Positions 8,959 to 21,290 of a stretch of DNA of 33,481 bases are shown piece by piece. The notes under the pieces are model-generated. The model was not told the DNA's origin. It was given only the letters and a program-made list of their open reading frames with translations, and did no database searches. Positions within the stretch are counted from its first letter, which is position 1, and the number at the start of each line of letters is the position of its first letter. Origin of the DNA: Saccoglossus kowalevskii (taxonomy: Eukaryota; Hemichordata; Enteropneusta; Harrimaniidae); assembly GCF_000003605.2 (NCBI RefSeq), contig NW_003115956.1:62692-96172 (forward strand). The letters are read 5' to 3'. The translations under genes were made by a program, and so were the position numbers.

Positions 8959-11900
8959 CTAGTTTATGGAACAGAGACGTGGGATAGAGGTCAGCCTTGT
9001 CACTGCGTTGGAATGAAATGTTATACTGAGACGTTATGGGCAATTACGTAATAGCAAGGAAAATATTGCTCCCTTGTATATTTCTTATTCATTCTAGTAT
9101 TTATTTATTATTATTTTTTTGATATGGACTATATAATAATAACAATATTGATTATTGAATTGTTTTCCGTATCTTTTTTTTTTTTTTACAAACATTCGTT
9201 ATACATACAAACCGAGTATTTCAGTTACCGCTTCTAAAATGTGTACACCTGACAAACTGAAAGACATAAACAATCTGGAACACGTAGGTCTGAGTCCTAT
9301 TACATGGTACACGTTCTTATTGTGTCAAGGCGATTTGTCACAGGTTAAATACTTGGATTTTGCTTGTTTATATGTTTGTAATATGCCTGTAATTACACTA
9401 CAATCAAATGCAATCGTTAATAATTAGTGATTCGGCATTTACTTCATCTATATCAAAAATACCATTAAAGAACAATTGTTTGTTGGCAATATCGTACTCA
9501 TTGTTAACATTATTATTGTTACAAACACTGTCATTTGTTTAGATCAAATTGGGTGCGTTCATCAGTATACTTTGAGAACCTGGCCTACACAGTCGTGGAT
9601 GAGAAAGAGACATACGTGGTAAGTAGTTAGCATGTTAAACTTTGTTTTTGTATTTCGAAACAACGTTATCCTCCGTAATTTTATTGGTCTTTTGTACAAT
9701 GTGAATTTGTGGATAAGACATCTGTTCATATCGTCTTTCTTTCTTTCTTTTGAGATTGAAAAATATATTTGGCGACATCAGAGTTACGTTCGGTCATTAC
9801 ATAAGACTCATCACCGTGTCTTAGAATGCTGTTTACATATTGAATGAAACGGTTCTCAAATCGCGTTAGGCCAATCCATATACAATCATATGCTAGCTAG
9901 ATTTGGAAAATAGTTGCAATTGTATTTGACAATAAATTGTTACACATTCTTCAGTATTGTTTTAATTTATATTTGGAGATTAATGTCCAGTTAAGTAGGG
10001 ATATTCATGAGTAATTGTTGTTTAAAGTGTTTACCTTGACGATGTATATATATTCTAAAAAGTTGTAATATGTATATATAAAGTTATATGCATAGTTGTC
10101 GTAATATTTTAACCGTACATGCTACTGTTACATCGGTGTTATGGGAGGAACCAAAATATCCCATTAGTTGAAGGGGGGGTCGATAAGGCTGAATGTTTTG
10201 CCCAGCCTTGTTTACCCTGGTATATATGGATACAAAATATGATGAAACATTCGGGATATCAGGCTATACAGATGTTACCAAATTACATAGATATGGTAAG
10301 CCGACAACATAAATATGTTAATATATGTTAACATAAATATGTTCATACAGTTATTGTTAAATCAATGGTATTGAGTATCATAGTTAAAGTTTTCTTATAG
10401 CCCATTATTGAAACTCTTGTTCAGACAGTGTGAATTTGAATGAATGAAGTGAATGTACTCTAATGAGTCATATTTATTTTCCTCATAAAACAATATATAA
10501 GTGTAATGAGATACACTATGCACATGTACATTAGCACCCAAGAAACAAAGATTTCTCATCTCTGTATTAAACTTACATGTAGATATGTGTGCCATAGCTA
10601 TATTTTAAAGAATTACATAAACACAAATTGTGTTGTTTTGTATACTAGACCGTTGGTTTTATTCATCGCTTGAGAAACAAGTTGGTTAACGAAAATGTCA
10701 AGAATAAAGCAGTCTTTGTGTCAATAGAATATAATATTATACTCACTGCAAAACCAATAAAAATTAGATTCTAATTTTACAATGAACATTTTTCATTTCA
10801 AACACATTTATACATAGGCTGACATGTAGGCGTTAGTGATGCACTGCTGACTGAACGCCTGACAGAATAGTGTATGTTTCGTTCGCAAGATCAATACTGC
10901 AAATTTGCAACGTTCACACCTTCTTGCAATGAGTTTCAATAAATATTCATTTTAGTGGTCATGTTTTCAAAATTGCAGAAATTTGCTAGCACCTTATCAT
11001 ACATAAATAAACAAACAAACAAACAAACAAACATACACTTTGCCGTAAATGGTCACTCTTTGATGACTCTCACTATCTGACGTTCCTGCAATTTGATTGG
11101 TGCCGACAAAAAATCGTTGGAAAAGGTGACAAAATACCGTTCTGTCATGCGTGTGTTGGGTTTGGAGCACATCGGAGGGCGTAACTCATGCAAACTTATC
11201 AGGCTAATGCGAACACTACTGTCTTCCTGCTGCAACTACGCCAGTCGAAGTTTGTTTATTCAACCACCGCCTCATTGCCGTCAGGGATTTAACCAAATAC
11301 TGGGTATAATTACCTAGAGTAAAACAAAACAAAAAAAGAAAATTACAATTACACAGTACCAAATGATTTACTTTATGAAATCAAATCTTATATAAATGTA
11401 TAATGAATATTCTTTACCTCGATATAGAATTTGTCAAATATCATCTCTCGATATCCACATTGCCAGAGATAAGAATTCATTTGTTAATCATTTTCGTTGA
11501 TTTAGAAATTACAGTGATTTTAAATACGCACCTGACGTTATAAATACCTCTGTCAGAAATTATTTCTAAATTTATGGAATTTGCATTTTACCACTACTTT
11601 CAATCAAATGTTAGACAAAATAAACACTTCAATCCCTGTTTACAATGATAGCTATGTCGCTTGAACATTTTGAAATTATTGTTGAGAATGTTTTCTTGGG
11701 GTTAATTAGTGCAGATTTAACTGTTCTACTGATACAAACTGTTTATATTGCAGTATGCCTTTTGCTATTTACAAGTTTTGTCATTCATGTGTTCACTCTA
11801 TTTTCAGAACGCGATTGCCAAGAGCTGTTAATAATAATAAGCCACAACAAAACGTGACATTTTTTTGAACAAAACATGCCAATTGAATAGGAATAACAAA

Positions 11901-12198
11901 TTACAAGCAAAATTAGCAAAAATATCAGTGACGAATTGATGGTCCAGTACATCAAAAATTCACCCATAACATTATTGTTTACACAACCTTCACTTCCTCT
12001 TGGGAGGCGAAATCTCTTATACTATATACTATAGTACGGTTAGTTGGAGTTCAACTGTTTCTGACTCAAACAAGATCGCAACAATACATAACACTGAAGA
12101 CCAATTGTGTACTACTATGATCAATTACCATATCAGACTCTACCAAAGTATTGACTATATTTAATCCAATAATGACTAACATGTATAATATACATTAA
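8959..12198. other. Unassigned 3.2-kb AT-rich stretch
   Basis: No gene is recognised. Contents seen are a poly-T run near 9172-9187, a plus-strand interval at 9543-9618 with good splice borders (see findings), a second exon-like interval ending at a GTAAGC at 10296, an (AAAC)n run near 11010-11034, and a slightly GC-richer stretch near 11050-11290. None has a family match that I can name. Confidence 0.4.
11010..11034. repeat. (AAAC)n microsatellite
   Basis: About six tandem AAAC/ACAA tetranucleotides within AT-rich intergenic sequence. Confidence 0.85.
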
Positions 12199-12645
12199 TG
12201 TGACAGTATAGCCACGTCATCGACCAAATCTGTAGTTACACTGGACAAATGTAGCCACGTGATTTGTACATTCATACTCACCATTGTGTAACAGTTGTAT
12301 CCACCTAAATTTGCGTTGCTTACCATCTTACAATATCTTTGCGAAATTACTAGTATTGGTTATTTGACATTGTAAATACGCCTTCCCAAATTTAAGCAAA
12401 TGTACTTACCATTATGTTAGTGTGGCTACGTCATCGCACAAAGCTAGATACTTATCTCTCGATATTGATATCTTGGATGTTAATTTTGTGAACTCTTCTA
12501 ACGGGATAATTGCTTCCTTACTTTTTAATACACATTTTTCCTATAAACAATCGCAAACACATGCGATTACTAAGCTGTTTGTTATCCCTTATTATTATTA
12601 CGTTTGTTGGATAATATCAAGTTTCACCCATTTTATTTTTGAATA
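12199..12645. repeat. Degenerate ~48-bp minisatellite block X' (copy 2)
   Basis: A second copy of the block at 288-715 in the same orientation. Matching landmarks are CATCGACCAAATCTGTAGT near 12217, GCGTTGCTTACCAT near 12313, CATCGCACAAAGCTAG near 12431 and CTTCTAACGGGATAATTGCT near 12494. Divergence is moderate with several indels. The units have the same ~48-bp spacing as copy 1. Confidence 0.75.
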
Positions 12646-13347
12646 AAGGTAATATAAGCCGATCGATAGTTTCTACCTATATCATGGCTGAGTTTTGTGA
12701 AGCTAGACGAAATATAATTTCGGAAATTGTGTTATTTGCGGACAATTTCTGGACATAGCAGCTTCATACACACATATGAAGGCGCATTTGTCACCTATAG
12801 TCCAGTAGAAATTGACGAGAACCAATACATTTTATATAACAAATATATTTTTTGTTCAATCTCTATATGTTGATGCTCTATAACGGTAAGAAAAATTCAA
12901 TCTGAACCTTGGGAAAGTTGTTTTTTAAGCATGTAAAATTGCAATTTTTGGTCAAAAGTGTAAAAAACGCAATTTTGATTTTCACGACAACATTTGTTTT
13001 GTTTATCATTGATAATCTAAAGAATAACAACAGTTAATTTGGTATATATATATTGGTGTCACAGAAGTGCAAATAACAATCAAGCAAGATAACCCTGGGA
13101 AACCGATGTTTTCTCGTGTATGAACAATGCTATTTTGGTTTGGTTTAATGACTACACAATTCCGAACATTTTCTGTACTGCGAAACAATGGAAAAATACA
13201 AACGTGATAAAGGCTGTGCTATATTCCAGAAATCCGATCTGGTATGTCTCCATCGAGATAATGCGCGCACTCAGAATAGAAACGTATTACTCATAAATAT
13301 GAGTTTGATGATGATCTGTTCATGTTACTGATTGCCAGAGAATCTTC
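12646..13347 (-). other. Possible 3' flank/UTR of the CXC-domain relic
   Basis: About 700 bp of AT-rich sequence directly downstream (minus strand) of the CXC-domain relic. It contains runs such as AATTGCAATTTTTGG and a short TA run at about 13042. It could be the 3' UTR of the relic, but that is only inferred from position. No gene is recognised. Confidence 0.25.
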
Positions 13348-16300
13348 TTACGCTGGATCTTCAATGTGCTTAATGTCTTTAGGATCGTCATTGTCATCTT
13401 CATCATCACCTGTCAAGTAGCTTGTTGATGGGCTATTCTCGCATTGTGCCTGACACCTGCAGTGAATACTACAATGGAGACCCTTTTTTTGAACATCCAC
13501 ATGATGAACATAAGTGCACACTAGTCCTGCATGAACATCTAATGATTGAAAAGAGTTTATGTGGTGTAGCTGCAATATCTGTAATAATAGTTGAAACTGA
13601 ACTATCTTTTAACTTAAACCCATAATCTTCTTTATTTGACACATTTTCACGATGCTTCCTTGTAGTAACCAGATGGTGCACACGCAGGCTGTGAAAGTAG
13701 CAGGCTCTGCTTGTAGGAGGCATACGCTCAACAGGAGTATACTTTGAAGATATAACATGAAGAGCTCATCTATACCATTTATTGCTTTCATATTTCCACT
13801 GTATAAGATTTTGACAATTGTCTCTCCAACATTACACAGCCCTTGGATTGGTGTTGATGTGTCCCCAAATACCAGTACATCAGTTCGTAGTTGTGATGAC
13901 TGGAGGAGTTTTATTATTTTTACCAGACATTTACAGACCATTTACAACCAGACATATCGTGGACAAACAAAAGACACATACAAAGTTCCAGTCCTATAAC
14001 TTCTTTTGCTGTCTTGATAGATATAGTATGTTGTTTCGTCTGCATAACGTTGTCAGCAGGCATACTTGAATGATAAAGCAGCAGGATCAACTCATCTGTG
14101 TCATCAGCAATCACAACAACATGATTGTTTGTTCCCGCAAGTTCAACAGCATTGCGAACAATTACAACATCAGCATCACCTGCATGCTTTACAACAACTC
14201 CAGCATCTGTCAGCTTTATAAGCTTTTGCTTGTTGGATTTATTCAAGAGAAAACTGTCTTATTCTGTGGAACAGGTGTCTTAACATTGACTGCAACATCT
14301 GATTATGCATCTTTGTTGTAGTGACTTCGTAACTATCAAACAGTATGTAGAGTGGAGTGGAGCCCCAACTGATCGTCTGTGAGATGCAGCAGCAACAAAA
14401 GATTCACATACTGAATCCAGTGCATCAACTTTTGGACAGGGTATACGGTGTAGAAGAGCACATCCATCAAACACCTTAACAGTAGGTTCATCATTTCTAT
14501 GAACAAGGATATCATCAACCATCCGGAGTAGATAATTAGCCATTTGTGACTTCTGTGACTTCCTTATGTTGCCATCATCTTGGAAAAAAGCTGGAGAAAC
14601 AGTGGCAAGCTCATGTACACATACACTTGGCTGTGGAAGTCCATTCAGATATGCAACTGACAGCAGACGTTGGTAGAGTTCTGCTGATGACATGGCAATA
14701 TTTTCATTTTCAACCTTAATCAGCTTTCTCATTACCGCAAAAGTTTTAGCTTGATCAACCTTCTTCATGGTGACTTCTGCAACTTTTTTGCCTGTTAGCT
14801 TGGCATGAATATTCAGTCCTATTTGTAGTGAATCATCGACATTCACTCGGTAATCAGCAATCAAGCCTGTTGCAACATTTCTTCATCATCTTCAACAGTA
14901 AAAGGATTGTGCTCAAGAAGGAAGGCCTTGAATCTTTTTGTTCTGGCTGATTCCTGGTGCATAATGTTTATAAGTCCTCCTTGTGTCTTCCCATACGTTA
15001 TTAGGCTTTGTTTATAGTTATTGTGCCCTGCTGCAGCAAAAATAAGGAAGCATGTCCTGTGTAGATTTAAGGTGAAGCTTCCAATTTCCATTTCTTTCAG
15101 CCCTTATGAACATTCTAACAACTGATACAATATTGATGAACATAACCCACAACTTTCCTGTTCTAGACTTTTCCTTGTCCTTTTTCATATCACACACTTG
15201 TTTGTGAAGGTTCCATAACATATCAGAAGAAGCTATTTCACCAACTGACATGTCACATACATAGCTGTGTATATATCTTCCAGTGTTGACCATATGCATT
15301 ATTATTCATTGGTGCATTAATTTCGTTAACGCCATTACCAGTATCACCATTCACCACTTGCTCTCCAGGAATTGAGACATTTGTTGTGTTGACGCCAATA
15401 TCATTCTGTTCAAGAGAGCCGGACTTTTCTTCCAGTGGCATCAATAATATCAAGGGTAGAGCAGCATATGTTAATAGATAAGCCCACAATGTCTTAGCTT
15501 AGGCCTTTCCATCCATCACCTTTGGCAATTTCTTGCATAAACAGTTGCCCATAAATTATTTAAACCACTACCGTACATTCATTGGCACCCTGCTCCTAGA
15601 AAGAACATCAGTTTGTGAAAGCCACCAAGATGCAAATTGATATGACTGAACTCAGGTTTATTGTCCTGTTTGATCTTGTAAGCCTTCAGGTATAGTGGAT
15701 AGTCTAGTGTCAATGTTGCACAACACATGCCTGCTTTCATAGCTTGGGACTGTACAAATACCATTGTGCTATAAACAGCTTCATTTGATTGGGGATTTAG
15801 GGGAATCATTGGACTGTATAACACAGCTGAGCACTCGCAATTACCATCTACCACTGTTGACATGAATTTGGTGGTTTTTGGTGTAGACGACTAGGAAACA
15901 GCCATAATGTGTCCACAAGTTCATATTCGATGACGTTTACCTCTATAGGCTGGTTAGGCTTGAACTTTACATCTGACATGTTTAATTTTGGTGGTGTTTT
16001 ATATGGTCGTATTATTTCGCCAAAATTACCAGCCTTAACAATTTCATCTGCTGAAACATGTCTTCGTTGAATTACATCTAACTGCTTGTCACTACTGCAT
16101 GGTGTTTTGCATGTAATGATACCCATGACGTGTGTGGAGTCATGGCCAGTTACTGTGTCTTCATTATAATCAAAGTTATCTGCCACCCACTGGCAAAAGC
16201 CGCCACCCCTTTCTTGTTCAACAAGGCTTACAGAAAGCCTGTCAATGGATTGACTGACGACTGAAGATTTTTCAAATGCCATTACTTGATCATATGATGC

Positions 16301-16715
16301 ACTTAATCCAAGAGAAGAAAGCACATCAAGAAGAACTCGAGACCTTATTGACTGGTGTATAAAAAGACCAACTGATAGAAGCACTGGTGATAAAATTATG
16401 TCTGTTTTAAGGCTACTTGCATTATTATGAGACATAGTGATACTTGCAAGAGCTTCTTTTTACGTTTAGCTTGTTTTGTACGTGAATCAGTAAACATGCA
16501 TGTTATTAGGTGCTGGGGGGAATCAGGGATATGGCCTTCAAGCTTCTCAAGATCTATCTCTGTGGGCATGGGGTACACATCTGTTGACTGATCTATGCTT
16601 TGTAAATCTTGCTTTATGTTGGATGAAACCAATTTTGCAAGTCTAATGTTTTCTTCTACACATTCAGAGATTTCTGAATCAGCATATGATTCGTGGAGAA
16701 TTGTTTGTATTCGGA
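13348..16715 (-). pseudogene. Decayed multi-copy CXC-domain protein gene (mobile-like family)
   Basis: Reading the minus strand from 16715 to 13348 across several frames gives one continuous ancestral protein. In order: an N-terminal acidic region, LFIHQSIRSRVLLDVLSSLG and WVADNFDYNEDTVTGHDSTH (near 16200), LGGFHKLMFFLGAGC (near 15600), FIRAERNGNW and DMLPYF (about 15110-15050), FAAAGHNNY, FDGCALLHRIPCPK (near 14450), GDADVVIV and IADDTDELILLLYH (14180-14080), PPTSRACYFHSLRV (near 13700), and a Cys-rich tail (CSCRT...CSSCGC, then GLHCSIHCRCQAQCENSP, about 13540-13440) typical of a tesmin/TSO1-like CXC domain. I recall this domain order from abundant uncharacterised proteins of invertebrate genomes. 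At least nine frameshifts and at least one stop (TAA at 15501-15499, in a GKA-stop-AK context where relatives have Tyr) show it is dead. The family's function is unknown; its copy number suggests mobility. No terminal repeats were identified. Confidence 0.75.
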
Positions 16716-19014
16716 ATCAAAAAAATGTCACAAACATTATTTCTTATGAAAACACAAGAATAGTTCAAAATGGCCTAACTATCAAAGTTTTAGATCGATA
16801 ATTATCGGAGAATTATTTTATACTTTTTTATGAAAGTTGTACTTCGATATTCATCTATCGCGGAATCGCAAGGTTGCAGTTTACATCCGGTAGCACCTTT
16901 CCAAATGTATCTGCATATTAATTAAAATCATTTATTTATTCATTATGCAAGAGATAAATAGGCACTGAATTTAGCATTCTGTAGTGTTTACATAAGTTTT
17001 TGTGATTTTCAAAAATACAAATACTATCTCTTTACATTCCTATATTGTGTGTTTTCGGGAAACATTCTTTGTTCACCTCCACACGTTTTCCTACCAATCA
17101 AAAACATTGATAGTTCGAAGAGAATTATGGGAGAATTCTATGTTTAAAACAAAAAAAATCACCACTCAGCTGTAAACCCTGTCTAATATCTATCTAAAAG
17201 ATCGAGAATTATCAGATAATTATCCGATAATTTAAATGTACAATAGGCCAGCTTCTTCTAATGCCAGGAGCCGGAATATTGCACAAGTTTATACTGTCTG
17301 CAAATTTGAATCATAATTCAACATTCAAGGGTAAGGTCCACATTATACAACATCCATCAGAATTCCACATTTGATTTTTTTTCTTAAAATTTCTCGCCCA
17401 TTCTCTCATAATGATCTTATTGTTAGATCGATATCAGAGCTGGATCTACATGTACAATAGAGTCGGAGTACGGTATTTTAATATTTTATCGAATTTGAAG
17501 ATAGCCTTGAGTAGCAGTCATTAAAATCAACAGGCACTCGTGATTTGCTTGAAATCGAAAATAGTTGAATAAAGTAAAATCCATCCTCCTAGATAATGGC
17601 TACTCGAATTAAATTATCTCCGTCCAAATTTTGGTTACTTTTGACGGAGAAGAAATTCGGGCCCAATAAATGCCCAGTCATAAATTATCCTGTTTCTATG
17701 CACTCAGAAAACCTGATAACTTTAAACATACTATTTTAAAGTTCTTCACTACAGTCAGATTTCATGTTGCTAGCATACTAATTTTCACTGACAATATGGC
17801 ACATTCTGGCCGGCTCACGTACTGAACAATGTCATTTAGATGTTCCCGAGTACAAGTTGTCAGAGGCCAACATGAAGACTGTCAGGTACATAGTTCATTG
17901 TTGATCTGAACGTTTGCCAATAATTAAACAACAATATGTTGCATCTGGAGCTTGATAGGATACTGCGCGTCTGAGCATATTGTTTGACATTGTAAATCTG
18001 AATGTACAATTGCCGACGATGATCACAAAACACCTCCATGAAAGCCCATGGCCAGAGGAGTGGAAAGTATTATAATCCGGCATACTTATTAATTTAATTG
18101 TAAAGAAATGTAACATTTTATTATGTAGCGTTTGAGCGTAGGATAATATCTGAAGGATAATATCTGAAGAAGAATAATAATATTTATTCTTATAGTAAAG
18201 AGATAAAAATGCAGTGAAATGTCAAAAACGTTTCTAAAATGTTGTAGGTGTCAGAACCTATTAGCATCTCAACATAGGGTTGTCGGAATATAGGTGTGTA
18301 TCCATAACGTAAACACTCTCGTGCAACCATCATAGTACTAATACTTCTACTGCTACGAGTAGACGGCTTTGAATTTGAGTGAACTTGAGAAATACAGTCG
18401 TTCGTGTGGGAATTCAACGTGCTTATCTCACTGTCAGAATTATGGAGGCACAACAGAGTCGTCGGCAAAAGAGCGCACTTTCCCTGTCGCTTGGTTTTGG
18501 TTGCAGTCATTGTTTTGATCTATAAAGTTGCATATATTCTCTCAAACCAGGTGCAGCGAACGACAAATATTTTAAGATATTTTCGCGTCACCATGGTTCC
18601 GCCTAACTGCCACTGGTACACCACGTAGACACATACAGATCACATACTCATATTAAGGTTTTAACGCATACATTTGAACCCATACTGAAGATTGTTATAT
18701 ATCGAACAATGCAATACATATGAAAACTCACTTTTTTGACCAAACTTAGCACAATTTGTAATATAATAAATGAGGTAGTCGTCAATCGTAAGCTGTCCGC
18801 CATCTTTAGTGAAATCACAGTAGGGGTCATGTCAAAAGGTCGTAGCCTCAGTCTCGCTATCTACGAGATGAGACTTGAATGGGATCTTGACAAAATGTTA
18901 CCATACAGTACTATGCCCGTTGCAACCCCCAAGTGATGTACCTCTGGTTAGTTTTAATATAAATAATTTTGGACACATCGCACGTTAATTGTGCAACAAA
19001 TAAAAATCATTACC
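16716..19014. other. Unassigned stretch between CXC relic and block B
   Basis: No gene is recognised on either strand. It contains the imperfect palindrome at 17208-17234 and a similar GATCGATAATTATCGG motif at 16793-16808. The phosphatase copy B terminal exon is expected somewhere to the left of 19117 on the minus strand; I searched this interval and could not recognise it. Confidence 0.4.
17208..17234. repeat. Imperfect AT-rich palindrome
   Basis: AATTATCAGATAATTATCCG and the bases after it form a nearly perfect inverted repeat centred on ATAATTAT. With 16793-16815 it may mark an element edge, but AT-rich palindromes arise easily by chance. Confidence 0.4.
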
Positions 19015-19116
19015 CTGGTTTGTCGAAATATGTGACTCTTAACAAAATGCCATTCTCTTAGTTGGGCATCAACTAAACTGACATCACACAGATAGAAGTT
19101 CTTCGCAGATACTTAC

Positions 19117-19285
19117 CTTGCCTAAATACATTGTTCTGACATAATGAAACCCCTTTTCATCTTCATATAATTCAAATGTTAAATCTGCTGCGTAAGGTGG
19201 CCAAATGTCATCAAATATATCCAAACCAATTAACAGCGCCATCAACGTGTCGTCATGACAAGAATAAATCCGGAATTTCTCGATA
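19117..19285 (-). CDS. ACP6-like: Copy B exon 7: distal HD motif
   Basis: 169 nt ending at a GTAAGT donor (19116-19111). It carries SCHDDTLMALLIGLDIFDDI. Four residues differ from copy A, one immediately after the catalytic HD (Gly to Asp). No following exon is recognised. Confidence 0.9.
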
Positions 19286-19503
19286 CTGTAATAATCAACA
19301 GCAATATTATATTGTAAATTAAATTTTGGTAGTATTATAGTTAAATATTTAAAATATATTGTAATAAACAATATTGTTTCATATTCACGCACTTGCTGCA
19401 TGTATTCTAATGAAATCACGAGTACCAGTTTTGCCCCGGACGCCACTTGCACTAATTACTGCAACAGTCAAAACCAGCATGTTTGTCTATAAGAGACTAT
19501 ATC

Positions 19504-19517
19504 CCGCGCATGCGCGG
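19504..19517. promoter_or_regulatory. CpG-rich 14-bp palindrome with NRF1-like core
   Basis: CCGCGCATGCGCGG is a perfect palindrome containing GCGCATGCGC, the consensus-type NRF1 site. It lies in sequence present in block B but absent from block A, in the intron between exons 7 and 6. Its CpG density is striking in this AT-rich window. Function is inference. Confidence 0.4.
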
Positions 19518-19916
19518 CGCGACGACTACCTTTAACCTATTGAGCGGTCAGAGCGTATATTAGCTTTTGCCCATGCGCAGACTTCCCGAATGGCGGCCAT
19601 CACACAGCAACACGTGGATTCCTCGAATCAACTCCAACTGAACATATCTAACAGCATTCCATTTCGTGATCACCAAGGCATCAAATGTTTTTTTGGGCGA
19701 GCTGTGAGCTGTGTAAATCCTTTTAATGTGAAGACAATGTAGCTGAGACGATGTACATTTAGAGAGTGGTGAATCTACATATATGCTGTATGATCTCTGG
19801 TTTGTTGGTTATATTTATGTATCCATGCAAGTTTACAATTATTTGTCTATCGTACAAAGTTCACTCCAGGTTTATTTGAGTTTTTGGCTGAAAAATATAT
19901 GTGTGATGAAACTCAC

Positions 19917-20104
19917 TTGTTTGATTGAATAAGTTGTTGCATATTATCCTTGAGCATTTGAACAATCCTGCCTCCCGACATCTGGAGCAATTCTAAGCGA
20001 TGCTTCCCAGGTTGACTGACAATTTCCTTCATCCAATTAACAGCGCATTCTTCAATAAAGTCTGACAACTGATTTATTATGTCCATAATTGGAATACCAT
20101 GTGC
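19917..20104 (-). CDS. ACP6-like: Copy B exon 6
   Basis: 188 nt, same borders as copy A. 8 of 62 residues differ, most of them conservative (Met/Leu/Val to Ile, Asp to Glu, Arg to Lys). Intact. Confidence 0.88.
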
Positions 20105-21290
20105 CTATTGTGTGTAAGATATACGGAATTGCAATAGCTTGCTGGCAATATTTAATATTACCTTACTTGATTATATATTAGATTGGACTTCGAAATTTGA
20201 AGAGGGAATCAACTATAGTAACTATTTTGTGTGCAGATATGACGGGGTAAGCCACCCAGACTTGTCTATGTTCAAATCTTCGTTCCCGTGTAGGAATTTT
20301 ATTTTGACGGGTGCTGAAAGGGAATTTACTGTAATACTTTGTTAACTTATTGTAGTAATAAGTGTTACATCATGTACTGGAATAATGATCAAATCGTGAA
20401 GGTCAGTGGGTTGAATAGCAGGTAAGTAGTCGGTAGATAATTTTTATTTATATACCCGGTAAATGCACTAGGGAATTATTTTTCGTGAATGCCAAGCATC
20501 ACAACTAAAATCTAAACATAAAACGACAAAAATGGTTATTTAGTTCAATGACACTAACTGATGAATAGATTTATACTAAAACTAAATTGAACTAAAATTG
20601 AATAGTTATATATTTATATATATGGAATTAAAACATGCGAGGTTTATCCCTAAAATACCGTGATTATATTGAGATTCACATATGATGTTATTGATGTACT
20701 TCGTTCGTATACTATCTTGAATTTACTCTAAAATGAATGAGTAGCACCAATGTAATATGGAGCGTCAGATAAAAGTGCAAAAATATGCCGCGGTATTCAC
20801 TCCACAAAAAAACGATATCTTTTGACCTCGGGTTGTTGTTTGATTTGTGGCCGTTACACGTGGATATTGGCAACGAACGCATGTTTCGATAGTTATTCAT
20901 TTCGCAAGCGAAGTGAGCAAGACTACATATTGTTTAATATGTTTCGTGTCACCTGTTTCGGCTGTTTGCATTCCTCATAGTTGTTGTTCGAGAAATATCA
21001 CATTCAAATTAGTTTTTTCCAATTTACCAAATTCCAATTTACACAGTATTATACACAACTTCCAATCACGTTTAACATTCGTTGGTTTTGGCTTTATTGT
21101 CACAGTGGTTCGGTAATAAGGCAAATTAAATAGTATGATTTTCGACGATATCATTCATCAACTATTTGTTGTCAAAACTATCCCTGTGGCATATGAGTTT
21201 TATCAACCCAATACACTGATTTGAATATTATGTCTACAAACATACATCTAGTGTTAACACACAAGATGAGTATCATGGTCGGCAACTCAC

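Noticed and set aside
11645-11967. Hydrophobic small frames on both strands
   Set aside because: T-rich sequence gives Leu/Phe/Ile-rich frames by chance. There are no splice signals, family motif or conservation evidence.
13422-14321. Plus-strand frames overlapping the CXC relic
   Set aside because: They are shadows of the minus-strand relic, which carries clear family motifs. The plus-strand products have none.
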